A stretch of DNA of 49,402 nt from Lentisphaeria bacterium (GCA_017450705.1 JAFSTC010000105.1:1-49402), one strand, 5' to 3'. Positions 26,045 to 34,698 are shown, counted from the stretch's first letter. Translations and numbers: made by a program. Notes: generated by a model from the sequence alone, not told the origin.

Positions 26045-26719
26045 ATGGAGCTGAAAGTTGAAAAGCGGATCCTTTCCTTCGGGGAGATCCCGGGTCTTTC
26101 GGAAGCGTCGGAAAAAACGGTGCTTCTTTTGCGGCACTCTTTCCGGCAGTCGCTGAACGGCGGCACCTACGATCCGCCGCTGACGGAGGAGGGGAGGGCC
26201 TACGCCAAAAAGTGCGGAGCGCTTCTTGCGGGGTGGAAGGACGTTTCCTTCGGCGCGTCCCCCCGCATCCGGGCGCGCCAGACGGCGGAGGAATTGAGGC
26301 GCGGCGGCGGCTTTCCGGAGGGGGAAATCGGCGTCCATCCCGAGATCGGCGACACGGCGATGTTCACCCGGCCGGAATATCTGGATTTGGCGCTGGCCTC
26401 GGGCGGCATCGCGGAGAAACTCAACAGTTATTTTTCCACAGGGCACGCGCCGAACATGATCGACTTGCCCGTCTTCGCCCGCGGTCTGCTGGATTTTCTC
26501 ACGGGGACGGACTTCGGGCGTAAAAACGCCGTGTTGGCCACCCACGACATCCTGCTGGTGGCCCTGCTTTCGGTGTATGAGGTCTATCCTTTCAAACTTG
26601 ACGACTGGTGCGGTTACGTTCAGGGCGCCGCGCTGTTCCGGGGCAAAAACGGCGTTTGGTCCATCGCCTACGCCGTCCCCGACGCCGCGAACCGTCAGAA
26701 ATACGCCCTCTTCGTGTGA
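26045..26719 (+). CDS. Histidine phosphatase superfamily protein
   Basis: This is a 224-residue protein of the phosphoglycerate-mutase-like fold. The catalytic loop is LLRHSFRQ (RH at about 31-32; the family usually has RHG), followed by PPLTEEGRAYAKKCG, SPRIRARQTAEEL and the second catalytic His in VLATHDILLVAL. Substrate unknown. GAGG lies eight bases before the chosen ATG; an in-frame GTG at 26036 would add three residues. It is the last gene of the ruvB run and ends three bases from the convergent lactonase gene, with no visible terminator between them. Confidence 0.82.
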   Translation: MELKVEKRILSFGEIPGLSEASEKTVLLLRHSFRQSLNGGTYDPPLTEEGRAYAKKCGALLAGWKDVSFGASPRIRARQTAEELRRGGGFPEGEIGVHPEIGDTAMFTRPEYLDLALASGGIAEKLNSYFSTGHAPNMIDLPVFARGLLDFLTGTDFGRKNAVLATHDILLVALLSVYEVYPFKLDDWCGYVQGAALFRGKNGVWSIAYAVPDAANRQKYALFV

Positions 26720-26722
26720 GGA

Positions 26723-27667
26723 TCACGCTTCCCGATCCCAAAGCACGCACATCGGTTTTTGCACGGCGAACTGCGCCGTGATCCGCGCCTCGGAGAGATC
26801 GAGGAAGACCACGGAGGACGATCCCTGACAGCAGACGCAGACCGTTTCGTCGCAGGCGTAATCGAAATCACGGACGCATTTTCCGCCGCAGGAGAGTTTC
26901 GACTTCAACTCCAGCGTCTCGGCGTCGAAAAAGACGAGCCGATCCGAACCGCGCACGCCGATCCCGAGGGTCCGGCCGTCGGGGGAGAGCCGGACGGCCG
27001 AAAGAGCGTCGCCAGGACCGCCCGCGGGACGCTTTTCGACGATGCGAAGACCCGGGACGTCGATGACGAAGAGTTCGCAGCTCAGTTCGCTTGCGCAGTA
27101 CACCCGGTTTCTTGCCGGATCATGGACGAGATGACGCGGCCCCGCGCCGGAGGGGAAAACGATCCGATGGAGCTCCTTCCCGAGTTTCTCTCCGTCCCAC
27201 GGAAAGATGAAAATCGCATCCTGCCCCAGATCGACCGTCCAGAGGTTTCCGCCGATGAAGGCGCAATAGTGCGCGTGGGGGCCCTCCTGACGCACCCGGT
27301 TCTTGCCGCAGCGGCCTTGCCCGGTCACGCTCTGCGTGAACTCGAATCCGGCGTCTCCGATCCTGAACACGGCGACGTTCCCCGAAATGTAGTTCGCGCA
27401 GAAGAGATGCTTCCGCTCCGGCGAGAGGCACAGATGACAGGCGACATTCCCTCCGCAGGGTGTTTTGTACAAAAAACGCGGTCTGTCTTCCCTCAGCTCG
27501 AAAGCGCAGATCTCGTATCTCGCCGTCGCGTAGATCCGTTTGCCCTCCCGGTCCGCCGCCAGATAATTCAGCGCCGGAGCCGGTTCCATGCCGGAACCCG
27601 TCAGCCGGTCACGCTCCCATGCGCCGTAAAGCAGCCCCTCTTCCGCCGCGATGAAGCAACGGATCAT
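26723..27667 (-). CDS. Lactonase-family seven-bladed beta-propeller protein
   Basis: The 314-residue protein has the repeated propeller pattern of the 6-phosphogluconolactonase/YbhE (Lactonase) family: LSPERKHLFCANYISGNVAVFRI, the key EGPHAHYCAF segment, GAGPRHLVHDPARNRVYC and LSPDGRTLGIGVRGSDRLVFF. In YbhE-type enzymes the HaH and R...H residues of these stretches are near the active site. It lacks a signal peptide. Its ATG overlaps the SDR stop as ATGA and it ends the six-gene carbohydrate operon, so opening of a sugar lactone made by the dehydrogenase upstream is a reasonable inference. Confidence 0.85.
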   Translation of the reverse strand: MIRCFIAAEEGLLYGAWERDRLTGSGMEPAPALNYLAADREGKRIYATARYEICAFELREDRPRFLYKTPCGGNVACHLCLSPERKHLFCANYISGNVAVFRIGDAGFEFTQSVTGQGRCGKNRVRQEGPHAHYCAFIGGNLWTVDLGQDAIFIFPWDGEKLGKELHRIVFPSGAGPRHLVHDPARNRVYCASELSCELFVIDVPGLRIVEKRPAGGPGDALSAVRLSPDGRTLGIGVRGSDRLVFFDAETLELKSKLSCGGKCVRDFDYACDETVCVCCQGSSSVVFLDLSEARITAQFAVQKPMCVLWDREA

Positions 27668-28407
27668 AGCTGCCAGCCGCCGGAGATGGAGATCTCGTTT
27701 CCGGTGATGTAGCCGGTATTTTCCGAGGAGAGGAAGGCGATGAGTTCGGCGCATTCCGCCGTCGTGCCGAAGCGGTGCATGGGGATCTCCCGGCGGAGTT
27801 CCTCCGCGAAGGCGGCGTCGGTGAGGGCGTTGGCGTTGCGGTCGGTTTCGATGACGCCGGGCAGGATGGTGTTGACCGTGATCCCGAAGGGGGCGTTTTC
27901 CATCGCGGCGGTTCTGGCGATGTTCATGAGTGCGGCCTTGGCGGCGCCGTAGACGGCCAGCCGGGAGGCGGGCTTGACCCCGTTGATGCTGCCGACGAAG
28001 ATCACTCTTCCCCAAGATTTTTTCCGCATTTCCGGGAGGAGTTCATGGAGCAGGATACAGGCGCTTGCCACGTTGGTCAGGAACATCCTGAGAAACTCAT
28101 CGGTGCTGAAATTGGCAAGTCCGGTGTAGCTTTGGACGGAGGCGTTGAGCACAAGGATATCGGGAAGGAGGCCGCGTGTTTTGACGGTGTCCGCGATTTT
28201 TTTTACCTCCTCTTCCCGGCCGAAATCGGCGGTGAGATACGTCGCGCCGCTGCCGGCTTCGGCGACGGCGGAGCGGAGATTGTCGCTCTCGCGCACGCCG
28301 TGGAAGATGACTTTTGCGCCGAGGGCGGCCAGTTTCAGTCCCGCCGCCCGACCGATGCCCCGGCTGGAACCTGTCACCAGCGCGGTTTTGCCTGAAAGAC
28401 CGTTCAT
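27664..28407 (-). CDS. Short-chain dehydrogenase/reductase
   Basis: This classical SDR of 247 residues has the NAD(P)-binding TGSSRGIGRAAG (near residue 13), LNAS at the NNAG position, catalytic Ser in VGSINGVKP, YGAAK for YxxxK and the substrate loop LPGVIETD. ISGGWQL is the usual C-terminus. Substrate unknown; it could oxidise a sugar or sugar acid released by the hydrolases of the operon. It overlaps RraA-like and lactonase genes by one and four bases, so the three are translated together. Confidence 0.92.
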   Translation of the reverse strand: MNGLSGKTALVTGSSRGIGRAAGLKLAALGAKVIFHGVRESDNLRSAVAEAGSGATYLTADFGREEEVKKIADTVKTRGLLPDILVLNASVQSYTGLANFSTDEFLRMFLTNVASACILLHELLPEMRKKSWGRVIFVGSINGVKPASRLAVYGAAKAALMNIARTAAMENAPFGITVNTILPGVIETDRNANALTDAAFAEELRREIPMHRFGTTAECAELIAFLSSENTGYITGNEISISGGWQL

Positions 28408-29162
28408 CAGAAATATCCGCCTTTGTCGATGATTTCGGAGATCGTGTCGCCCTGCCGGACCCAGCTGAAGATATCCACTTCGTTGCGTTCGATGCCCTCG
28501 GCGCGGAGAAGCACGTCATAAGCGATCTCGCGGGGGATGCACAGCACGCCGTCGATATCGCCGAAAATGATGTCGCCGGGGCGGACGGTAACCTTGCCGA
28601 TCCTGATCGGAACCTGATAATGCGTGATCATGCACCGGCCGAGGGAGCCGTTGCTGGTCCGGTACTTGTAGAAGACGGGGAAATTCTGTTCCAGGATCTG
28701 CTTGGTATCGCGGATCCCTCCGGCGATCACCGCGCCGCGGATGCCTTTGGTGATGGCCGTGGCGGTCATGACGCCGCCCCAGAGACTGGCTTCGGTATCT
28801 TCGCTGGTATCCCAGACCACCACGCCCTCGGGCCTGAAGTCGTCCAGCATCTGGGCCCGGAAGGTCATTTCTCCCTCGATCATGACGTTGGGGGCGCTCT
28901 TCACTGTGAAGGCTTCGCCGCAGAGGGTCATTTCATCCCGCAGGGGCATGATGTCGCTGGGGAGGTTCTGGTTCAGCAGAGTAAGTTCGCGCATGACGTC
29001 GTTGATGCACCCGGTATAGAGTTTTTCATAGCGGGAGCACAGCTCCCTGATCGGGATGGGGATCTCGCAATCCGGGATCCGCTGACGGCTTGCGATGAGT
29101 TTATCCAGTTTCATGAGCCCGGCCTCCTTGGCCTTGCCCCGCATGTCTTTCAAAGACGGCAT
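28407..29162 (-). CDS. RraA-family protein (aldolase-like)
   Basis: The 251-residue protein belongs to the RraA/HMG-aldolase family: ASLWGGVMTATAITKGIRGAV and GGIRDTKQILEQNFPVFYK hold the conserved G-G and R-D of the active site, and VRPGDIIFGDIDGVLCIP the D-x-D-G. Members are either RNase E regulators or metal-dependent aldolases/decarboxylases on oxalo or HMG-type substrates. Its length, above the 160 of true RraA, and its place in a sugar operon favour an aldolase or decarboxylase. AAGGA precedes the ATG. The stop and the next start share one base (TGATG). Confidence 0.85.
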   Translation of the reverse strand: MPSLKDMRGKAKEAGLMKLDKLIASRQRIPDCEIPIPIRELCSRYEKLYTGCINDVMRELTLLNQNLPSDIMPLRDEMTLCGEAFTVKSAPNVMIEGEMTFRAQMLDDFRPEGVVVWDTSEDTEASLWGGVMTATAITKGIRGAVIAGGIRDTKQILEQNFPVFYKYRTSNGSLGRCMITHYQVPIRIGKVTVRPGDIIFGDIDGVLCIPREIAYDVLLRAEGIERNEVDIFSWVRQGDTISEIIDKGGYF

Positions 29163-29225
29163 GATACAAAATCCTTTTCAGTTTTTGGAAATACTGTTTT
29201 TATCGGGCTCCGGCCAATACGGACA

Positions 29226-29246
29226 CCGGATCCCGGGGCGATCCGG
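29226..29246 (-). other. Hairpin between GH113-like and RraA genes
   Basis: CCGGATC (29226-29232) and GATCCGG (29240-29246) form a 7-bp stem with a 7-base loop, two bases after the GH113-like stop. There is no T run, so it looks more like an mRNA stabiliser or processing site than a terminator. Confidence 0.4.
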
Positions 29247-29248
29247 AG

Positions 29249-30292
29249 CTACGTTGTCTCCGGATTTTTCCACGCCTTGAAGACCTTCGCGGCGGCCTTG
29301 CCGTAAATGGTCCAGTCCTTGTTCCCCGCCGGATCATCCCGGAAGGAGGGGCGATCCAGCTGTTCATCCCATTTCCACCAGAAAAGCCCGCGCCACCAGT
29401 CGGTTGCTCCATAAACTTTCAGGACGGCCGAGAGATAATTCGCCTGTTCTTCTTCGTTGAAAGGCAATCCCTCACCGAAGCCATTCGAAAGGCCGCGGCA
29501 CTTGGCCTCCCATGCGTTGCTGGCGTGATGATAGGAACAAGTTCCGCATTCGCCGAAATAGCAGATCTTCGGATATTTTTCCCCGAACGCGATATACTGA
29601 TCGTTCCAGATCTTCATTCCCTCGATCATCTCGTCCACGGACGGCGTATGACCGTCCAACGGATAATTTTCCACTTGCGGGTAGGCGCTGAGCCCGAAGG
29701 AATCCAGTTCGCAATGCCAAAAATCGGGACAGTTGTCCTTCGTGTCAAGAACGGGCTTGATCGCGCTCATGACACAGGTCAGATGGCCGTGATAGACTTT
29801 TCTTGCCTCCTCGATGGTCTTGCGCCAGTGGGCATCCTGCGTGACGGTCTGATTGAGTTCGCTGTCCATGCAGTAGGCTTCGCATCCTGTCCGTTCGGCC
29901 AACTCGGCGAAGTGCCGGGTCAGCCTTTGGTAATTGGCGAACCAGTCCCGCCAGTAAGTCATCGGACGGCCCGGGATGACCTCCCCGTCGCCCGGGAATC
30001 CGATATTCATGCGCATACCGCCGTCCAGACATTGAAGCATGGGCCGGAGATATGTTTTCATGCCGGAAGCGTGGATCATGCGGACGGCTTCCGCGATCTC
30101 GTCGTCGGACGGAGAGAGTTCCACGTCCTGAAACTGCAGTGTGGAGTAAAAATGTTCCTGCCACATGGTCGCCACAAGACACACCCATTCCGCACCGGTC
30201 TCCGCCATTCGCCTGATCTCGGCGGCAGCGGCCTCTGAAGCCAAGTACCCGTGCGGGGCCATGAAACCGAAGGTCACACCCTTGAAAAACAT
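29249..30292 (-). CDS. GH113-like TIM-barrel glycoside hydrolase
   Basis: The 347-residue protein looks like a (beta/alpha)8 hydrolase related to GH113 beta-mannanases. It starts MFFKGVTFGF with GAEWVCLVATMWQEHF, has candidate acid/base Glu in CMDSELNQT (near residue 144) and candidate nucleophile Glu in ICYFGECGTCS (near 247), each at a strand end, and a tryptophan-rich active-site rim WWRGLFWWKWDEQL. No signal peptide is visible, so it may act inside the cell on oligosaccharides. The start is one base after the stop of the large secreted hydrolase, indicating coupling. Assignment to GH113 rests on the two Glu motifs and fold impression only. Confidence 0.72.
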   Translation of the reverse strand: MFFKGVTFGFMAPHGYLASEAAAAEIRRMAETGAEWVCLVATMWQEHFYSTLQFQDVELSPSDDEIAEAVRMIHASGMKTYLRPMLQCLDGGMRMNIGFPGDGEVIPGRPMTYWRDWFANYQRLTRHFAELAERTGCEAYCMDSELNQTVTQDAHWRKTIEEARKVYHGHLTCVMSAIKPVLDTKDNCPDFWHCELDSFGLSAYPQVENYPLDGHTPSVDEMIEGMKIWNDQYIAFGEKYPKICYFGECGTCSYHHASNAWEAKCRGLSNGFGEGLPFNEEEQANYLSAVLKVYGATDWWRGLFWWKWDEQLDRPSFRDDPAGNKDWTIYGKAAAKVFKAWKNPETT

Positions 30293-30293
30293 C

Positions 30294-33200
30294 TTATTTC
30301 CCCCTCATTTCGAGGATCACCGGCATCCGGGCCGGGATCTCCATTTTCAGGATCGTATTTCCCTGCCTCGTTTCGACAGCGTACTTCAGTTTTTCCGGAT
30401 AAAGCACCGTCATTTCTTTGTATGTGCCCGGAATTTCGAATTCCGCCCGATACGGCGCCGTTCCGATATTGTATGTGACGACCGCCCGGCTGTCGTCCCG
30501 CGCCTTCCAGAAGGTCGCGAAAAGTTCCGGGACCAGGAGCTCCCGGTAGGCCGGACCGTAGGACCGATTCCATTTGACCGGCAGTTCCCCGACGGGGGAA
30601 ACGATTGTCGGCGGCCGGAGCATTTCTCCGTAGATCAGGAATTTTTTTGCGCGGTTATAGGCTTCGTAACGGTGTTTCGTCGTCTCCTGCGCGATCTCCT
30701 TGTTTTTGTATTTGTAGAACAGATTCATGACCGCCCAGCCCGGTTTGACACCCCAGCAAAACGTCTGTGCGTGCTTTGCGACGAACCCCATGGCGTCTTT
30801 CTGTTCCACATCCTGAACCCCGGTCCATGCGCTGTACAGCAGAGTGTGGTCATGGTATACCGCGTGGATCATCGGGATCGCCGTAACGCGGTTTCCCTCG
30901 AGATACGCATTCGTGGTATTGCACACGAGAAACGCATCCAGACATCCGATATTGCCTTCCCAGAAACTTTCCGCGGTCGTGCAGAAATCCGGGCGCACTT
31001 TTCTTGCCCGTTCCCGGATATTTTTCAGCAAGTGCATATTTCCGTGAACGTACCCCAGGCCGCCGCCGGACTCCCTGCTGCAGGCCGGTGTGAAATTGAG
31101 GTAAGTCCCGCCGTGATTGCCGGAGTCAAGATAGGCCGCGTCAAAACCGTTTTCGGCCATTTGAACGACATGGTCTCCGAGAACCTTTTCCCAGAGCGGA
31201 CCGGGATAGGCGATACCGCGATTTCCTTTTGAGTTCTTCTCGCGGGGCCAGCAGATGAACTGACCGTGATAGTTGCGGACCATATTCTGCGCGGCATCCG
31301 GCTGGGATTTATAGGATTCCGAAGAATCCGGCCAGCTCGTGCACTGGATATATCCCATGACCTTGACATGGTTTTTATGAAAATGTTCGAGCATCGCCAG
31401 ATCGTCTTTCTGGAGCGGAAAGCGGTCCGGGCTGGCAACACTGTCCCCCGTCCGGCGGTCTTTGCCCCAGTAGAAAACCCACGCGCCGAGCTTGTAGGCT
31501 TTGTAATCCTGGATGAACCGGCTGTTTTTTGTCAAGGCCTCTTCCGGACTTCCCTGGAACCATTCATTCAGTTCTTTGAACCATACGGGGATATCCTTTC
31601 GGGCTTCCAGTTTCCCGTTGGCGCACCAGAATTGACGCAGCGCCCATTTCCGGTACATCATGCAGCCGTCATACCAGTCTCCGGAAAACGGACGGATCTG
31701 CGCCTGATAGGGCATCTCCCATGTCTGCGGGACGTGCCGCATATTATCGGGAATGTTGACGACATTCCAGGCAAGACCGTGCTCCCGGCTGCTCGCGACC
31801 CTCCAGCGTTTGGCGTACTGGGAGGGATCCGGCACGGCAAGATACAGGGAATCGTTTTTGTTGCTGAAAACGTCGAAGTGCATACTGTGACCGGACCGGT
31901 TCGGCTGAAAGATCACATTGCCGCCCAGCAATCCCTTGCGTACCGGATCGGCTATCAGGCGGCCGTTGAAAAACGGCGTTGCAAGCCGGTCCGCCGCGAA
32001 ATCTCCGCGCACGCCGCCGATCCCGTCCACGCACGGGCAATCGAAGTAGTAAACGGTGTATTCTTTTGAGCGATTGGAAAAACCTCCCTGAAAGGAACAG
32101 CTCCCGTCCTCCTCCATCGTGATCCGGACGGAGACGTCGAGGGCGTCCTTCTCATTCCCGACGCGGAGATTTTTCCACTCCATGACCAGCTGTTGCGGGG
32201 AGAGCTGCCGGACCGATGCCGTCCCGCCGAGTTGTTTCGTCTCGGCGGAGGACAGACGGATCATGCTCTTCGCATCCTCGCCGCCGTTCCCGCGGTCATC
32301 CTGTTCCGGATCGATGGTCAAGGTCGCATGCGTCGGCAGATTTTTTTTATCCGTTTTTATTTTGCGGAGTGTCACCGTCCACAAGATGCCGGAAGGCGTC
32401 ACATTCAGGAACTCGACGCCCTTTTCGTTGGCGAGACGTACCGCGCCGCCCCCCGCCGCCGGGTCGGCGAAGCCGTACGAGGTTTTCCCCTGCACCAGTG
32501 TATATTTTACTGCCGGTGTTTCAGAGGACTTTTTTTTTTCGGCGGTCAGAATGCAGTCCGAAATATCCGCTTCGCCCGTGGTGCGGAAACAGATGATCAT
32601 CCGTTGGCACCGTTCTGGAAGTTCGAAGGGAAGGGAAAGGTCCGTCCACTGATCGGGCGCTTCCATTTTTTTCAAATCCTGCATTACCGGAGCGGGACCG
32701 CCTTCATATCGTCCGATGCCGACGACAAGGATCCCTTTGCCGCGGACCCGGCATTTCAGCAGATAGGACGTGCCGTTTTTCCGGATGAAATCGGAACGGA
32801 AGAGCGCCGACGAATTCGTAGAACCGGTCACTCTGACATAAGTTATTTTTCCGAAAAATCCCTCTCCCGTCATTTGTTTGGCCGAGTCCTGATTCTTTTT
32901 CCACAAGACCCAGGCTCGCGGAAGACCTTGCGGATCGGCTTGAGCAAAGGACCCGTTGCGGAGCAGATTCCCCGCTTCGGTCGTTGCGGAACGAAGCGGT
33001 GTCGGCCGTTTTTTTGCTTTGGCGAGCTCCGGATTCCAGATCGCCCACAAATAGGAGGGATAATTCTCCCCCGTGACCGTTCCGGCGCCGGGCAGATTTG
33101 CTCCGAAGGTCAGACTGTCCCCGTAGCAGACGACTTTCTTCCCCGGGACAAAATTTTTTGCGATCTCCGCCGCAAGAGCCCGATAGCCCTCCGCCGTCAG

Positions 33201-33719
33201 GTGGACGCCGTCTTTCCCGCCCTTGTTCTTCAAGTTCCGGAGAAAACTCTCCGCCGACTCCCCGGTCCCGCCGTTCCGCATCACGAGGGCGTGCATATCG
33301 ATCAGGATCAGATTTTCCTCTTTCGCGAGCTTTCGGATCACGCCATTGTATTTGATGATCTTTTGATTCAGATTGCCCTTGTCCGGGTGATCCGGGAAAC
33401 GTCCCCGCAAATAGGACTCGATGATCGGACCGACCGTCAGGATCGCGATCTTTTTCACCCCCGATTTTTTCACCAGCCGGACGAGCTCGCGGTAGTTTTT
33501 GCCGAACTGTTCCGGGGACATCATCTGTTCCGGATTGACGGCGTCGTTCGTTCCGAATCCCAGAATGACCGTGTCGGGGCGGTAATCCGCCACGGAATCG
33601 TAAAAAGCATTGAGCGCATTCCGGGTGGACCACCCGCCCGTACCGGCGTTGCGCACCTGAGTTTCCGCCCAGACGAAACTCCCGCACAGGAGGAACAAAA
33701 GCAGCAGTTGTCTTTTCAC
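30294..33719 (-). CDS. Secreted SGNH-hydrolase plus DUF6259-type glycoside hydrolase
   Basis: The 1141-residue exported protein has a signal peptide (MKRQLLLLFLLCGSFVWAE). Residues about 20-220 are an SGNH/GDSL domain with blocks in unusual order: NAGTGG (24-29), GTND (56-59), DGVH (170-173), then YGDSLTFG (199-206), i.e. circularly permuted. A carbohydrate-binding-like beta domain (about 240-390) follows, then a DUF6259-type TIM barrel with possible catalytic carboxylates in DAAYLDSGNH (near 863) and TTAESFWEGN (near 917), and a C-terminal beta domain. It probably deacetylates and cleaves a polysaccharide. The start is GTG 33719 with GGAG upstream. Base composition is visibly lower in GC than in flanking genes. 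It follows the prepilin-like gene by 22 bases. Confidence 0.85.
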   Translation of the reverse strand: MKRQLLLLFLLCGSFVWAETQVRNAGTGGWSTRNALNAFYDSVADYRPDTVILGFGTNDAVNPEQMMSPEQFGKNYRELVRLVKKSGVKKIAILTVGPIIESYLRGRFPDHPDKGNLNQKIIKYNGVIRKLAKEENLILIDMHALVMRNGGTGESAESFLRNLKNKGGKDGVHLTAEGYRALAAEIAKNFVPGKKVVCYGDSLTFGANLPGAGTVTGENYPSYLWAIWNPELAKAKKRPTPLRSATTEAGNLLRNGSFAQADPQGLPRAWVLWKKNQDSAKQMTGEGFFGKITYVRVTGSTNSSALFRSDFIRKNGTSYLLKCRVRGKGILVVGIGRYEGGPAPVMQDLKKMEAPDQWTDLSLPFELPERCQRMIICFRTTGEADISDCILTAEKKKSSETPAVKYTLVQGKTSYGFADPAAGGGAVRLANEKGVEFLNVTPSGILWTVTLRKIKTDKKNLPTHATLTIDPEQDDRGNGGEDAKSMIRLSSAETKQLGGTASVRQLSPQQLVMEWKNLRVGNEKDALDVSVRITMEEDGSCSFQGGFSNRSKEYTVYYFDCPCVDGIGGVRGDFAADRLATPFFNGRLIADPVRKGLLGGNVIFQPNRSGHSMHFDVFSNKNDSLYLAVPDPSQYAKRWRVASSREHGLAWNVVNIPDNMRHVPQTWEMPYQAQIRPFSGDWYDGCMMYRKWALRQFWCANGKLEARKDIPVWFKELNEWFQGSPEEALTKNSRFIQDYKAYKLGAWVFYWGKDRRTGDSVASPDRFPLQKDDLAMLEHFHKNHVKVMGYIQCTSWPDSSESYKSQPDAAQNMVRNYHGQFICWPREKNSKGNRGIAYPGPLWEKVLGDHVVQMAENGFDAAYLDSGNHGGTYLNFTPACSRESGGGLGYVHGNMHLLKNIRERARKVRPDFCTTAESFWEGNIGCLDAFLVCNTTNAYLEGNRVTAIPMIHAVYHDHTLLYSAWTGVQDVEQKDAMGFVAKHAQTFCWGVKPGWAVMNLFYKYKNKEIAQETTKHRYEAYNRAKKFLIYGEMLRPPTIVSPVGELPVKWNRSYGPAYRELLVPELFATFWKARDDSRAVVTYNIGTAPYRAEFEIPGTYKEMTVLYPEKLKYAVETRQGNTILKMEIPARMPVILEMRGK

Positions 33720-33741
33720 GATCTTTTTTTCTCCGCATTCC

Positions 33742-34467
33742 TTAAAAACGATAGACCTGATCTTCCAGACAGCCCATCTCCACGATGGAAGCCAGTTCGG
33801 CCGCCCGCGCCGATCCGTCGGCGAACCACATATTCGCGTAATTGCCGTGCCGCGTATGGATCTTGTTCGCGTGGATTATCGCGGTGAAAAAAAGATTGCA
33901 TTGCGACTTGTTTGCGTCCGTCGTCTTGACGGAGTCGGAAAAAAGGAAAAATTTGCTCGGGGAGTACTCTTTTCCCGAACAGAGATCGCTTACCCGGGCC
34001 GCATTCACGCGGAAGTGCCTGTCCTGATAATCGGCGCCGCTCTTCGTCTGCGGACGCATCCCATACGTCCAGTAGGACCAGTTTGCATCGGTGTGAGGCC
34101 ACAAGGCGCTTCCCGGATATTGGGACGGGCAATAAAACACGTTGGAAACCCTGAGGAAATTTTCTTTGACCAGAACGTTGTTCCAGAGCTGCCGAGATGC
34201 TGCGCCGGGATAGTACTGCTGAACGGCGGGAGCATACCCTTTGAACGAGTCCGCATACATCAGCGTGGCCGTTCCGAGCTGTTTCATGTTGTTGAGGCAG
34301 TTGTTCGTGCGCCCCCTTTCACGGGCCTGCTGCAAAGCGGGCATGAGCATTGCGGCCAATATCGCGATGATGGCGATGACGACCAGAAGCTCGATCAGGG
34401 TGAAAACGCTCCGTCTTACCCGCTTGAGATCATGATTGCCGGAAGTGTGTGTGATTGTGTTCGACAT
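33742..34467 (-). CDS. Prepilin-type N-terminal domain protein with H-X9-DG C-terminus
   Basis: The 241-residue protein has a 20-residue basic leader followed by [12 protein letters not shown] and a hydrophobic helix, the type IV pilin/pseudopilin signature with Glu at +5. The residue before Phe is Val, not the usual Gly. Near the C-terminus [14 protein letters not shown] gives exactly His-X9-Asp-Gly, the prepilin-processing-associated motif. Proteins of this type are abundant in Lentisphaerota and Planctomycetota and are assumed to be surface or secreted; their function is unknown. AAAGGA lies before the ATG. First gene of the locus A operon, ahead of the giant hydrolase, so a role in its export or in substrate contact is inferred. 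Confidence 0.88.
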   Translation of the reverse strand: MSNTITHTSGNHDLKRVRRSVFTLIELLVVIAIIAILAAMLMPALQQARERGRTNNCLNNMKQLGTATLMYADSFKGYAPAVQQYYPGAASRQLWNNVLVKENFLRVSNVFYCPSQYPGSALWPHTDANWSYWTYGMRPQTKSGADYQDRHFRVNAARVSDLCSGKEYSPSKFFLFSDSVKTTDANKSQCNLFFTAIIHANKIHTRHGNYANMWFADGSARAAELASIVEMGCLEDQVYRF

Positions 34468-34493
34468 GACGCCATCCTTTCCGAAACGATTTG

Positions 34494-34503
34494 CCGATAT
34501 CGG
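34494..34503. promoter_or_regulatory. Palindromic operator candidate for locus A
   Basis: CCGATATCGG is a perfect 10-base palindrome flanked by TTTG and TTTT, about 30 bases downstream of the predicted transcription start of the prepilin operon. Position and symmetry suit a roadblock operator for the divergent LacI-type regulator; the centre is AT, unlike most LacI sites. Confidence 0.45.
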
Positions 34504-34537
34504 TTTTTTTGCGATTTTATGACCCGGTCCGCTGAAG

Positions 34538-34566
34538 AATATAAATTCCGGCAAATGAAAATGCAA
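34538..34566 (-). promoter_or_regulatory. Promoter of the locus A hydrolase operon
   Basis: TTGCAT (minus strand, 34561-34566), 17 bases, TATATT (34538-34543). It would drive the prepilin-like, SGNH/DUF6259 and downstream genes. Confidence 0.7.
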
Positions 34567-34621
34567 CGGTCCCCGCACCCTTTTTTGAAAATAAAAAATA
34601 ATAATTTTTATCCTTTTTAAG

Positions 34622-34650
34622 TTGATTTTTTCGGAAACAGCGTGTATTTT
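34622..34650 (+). promoter_or_regulatory. Promoter of the LacI-type regulator gene
   Basis: TTGATT (34622-34627), 17 bases, TATTTT (34645-34650). Transcription would begin near 34657, after the in-frame ATG at 34651, so the regulator must start at ATG 34699. Confidence 0.6.
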
Positions 34651-34698
34651 ATGCCGGTAAAGGCAAATGAAATAAAAGGCAAAATTTTTACACCCGGC

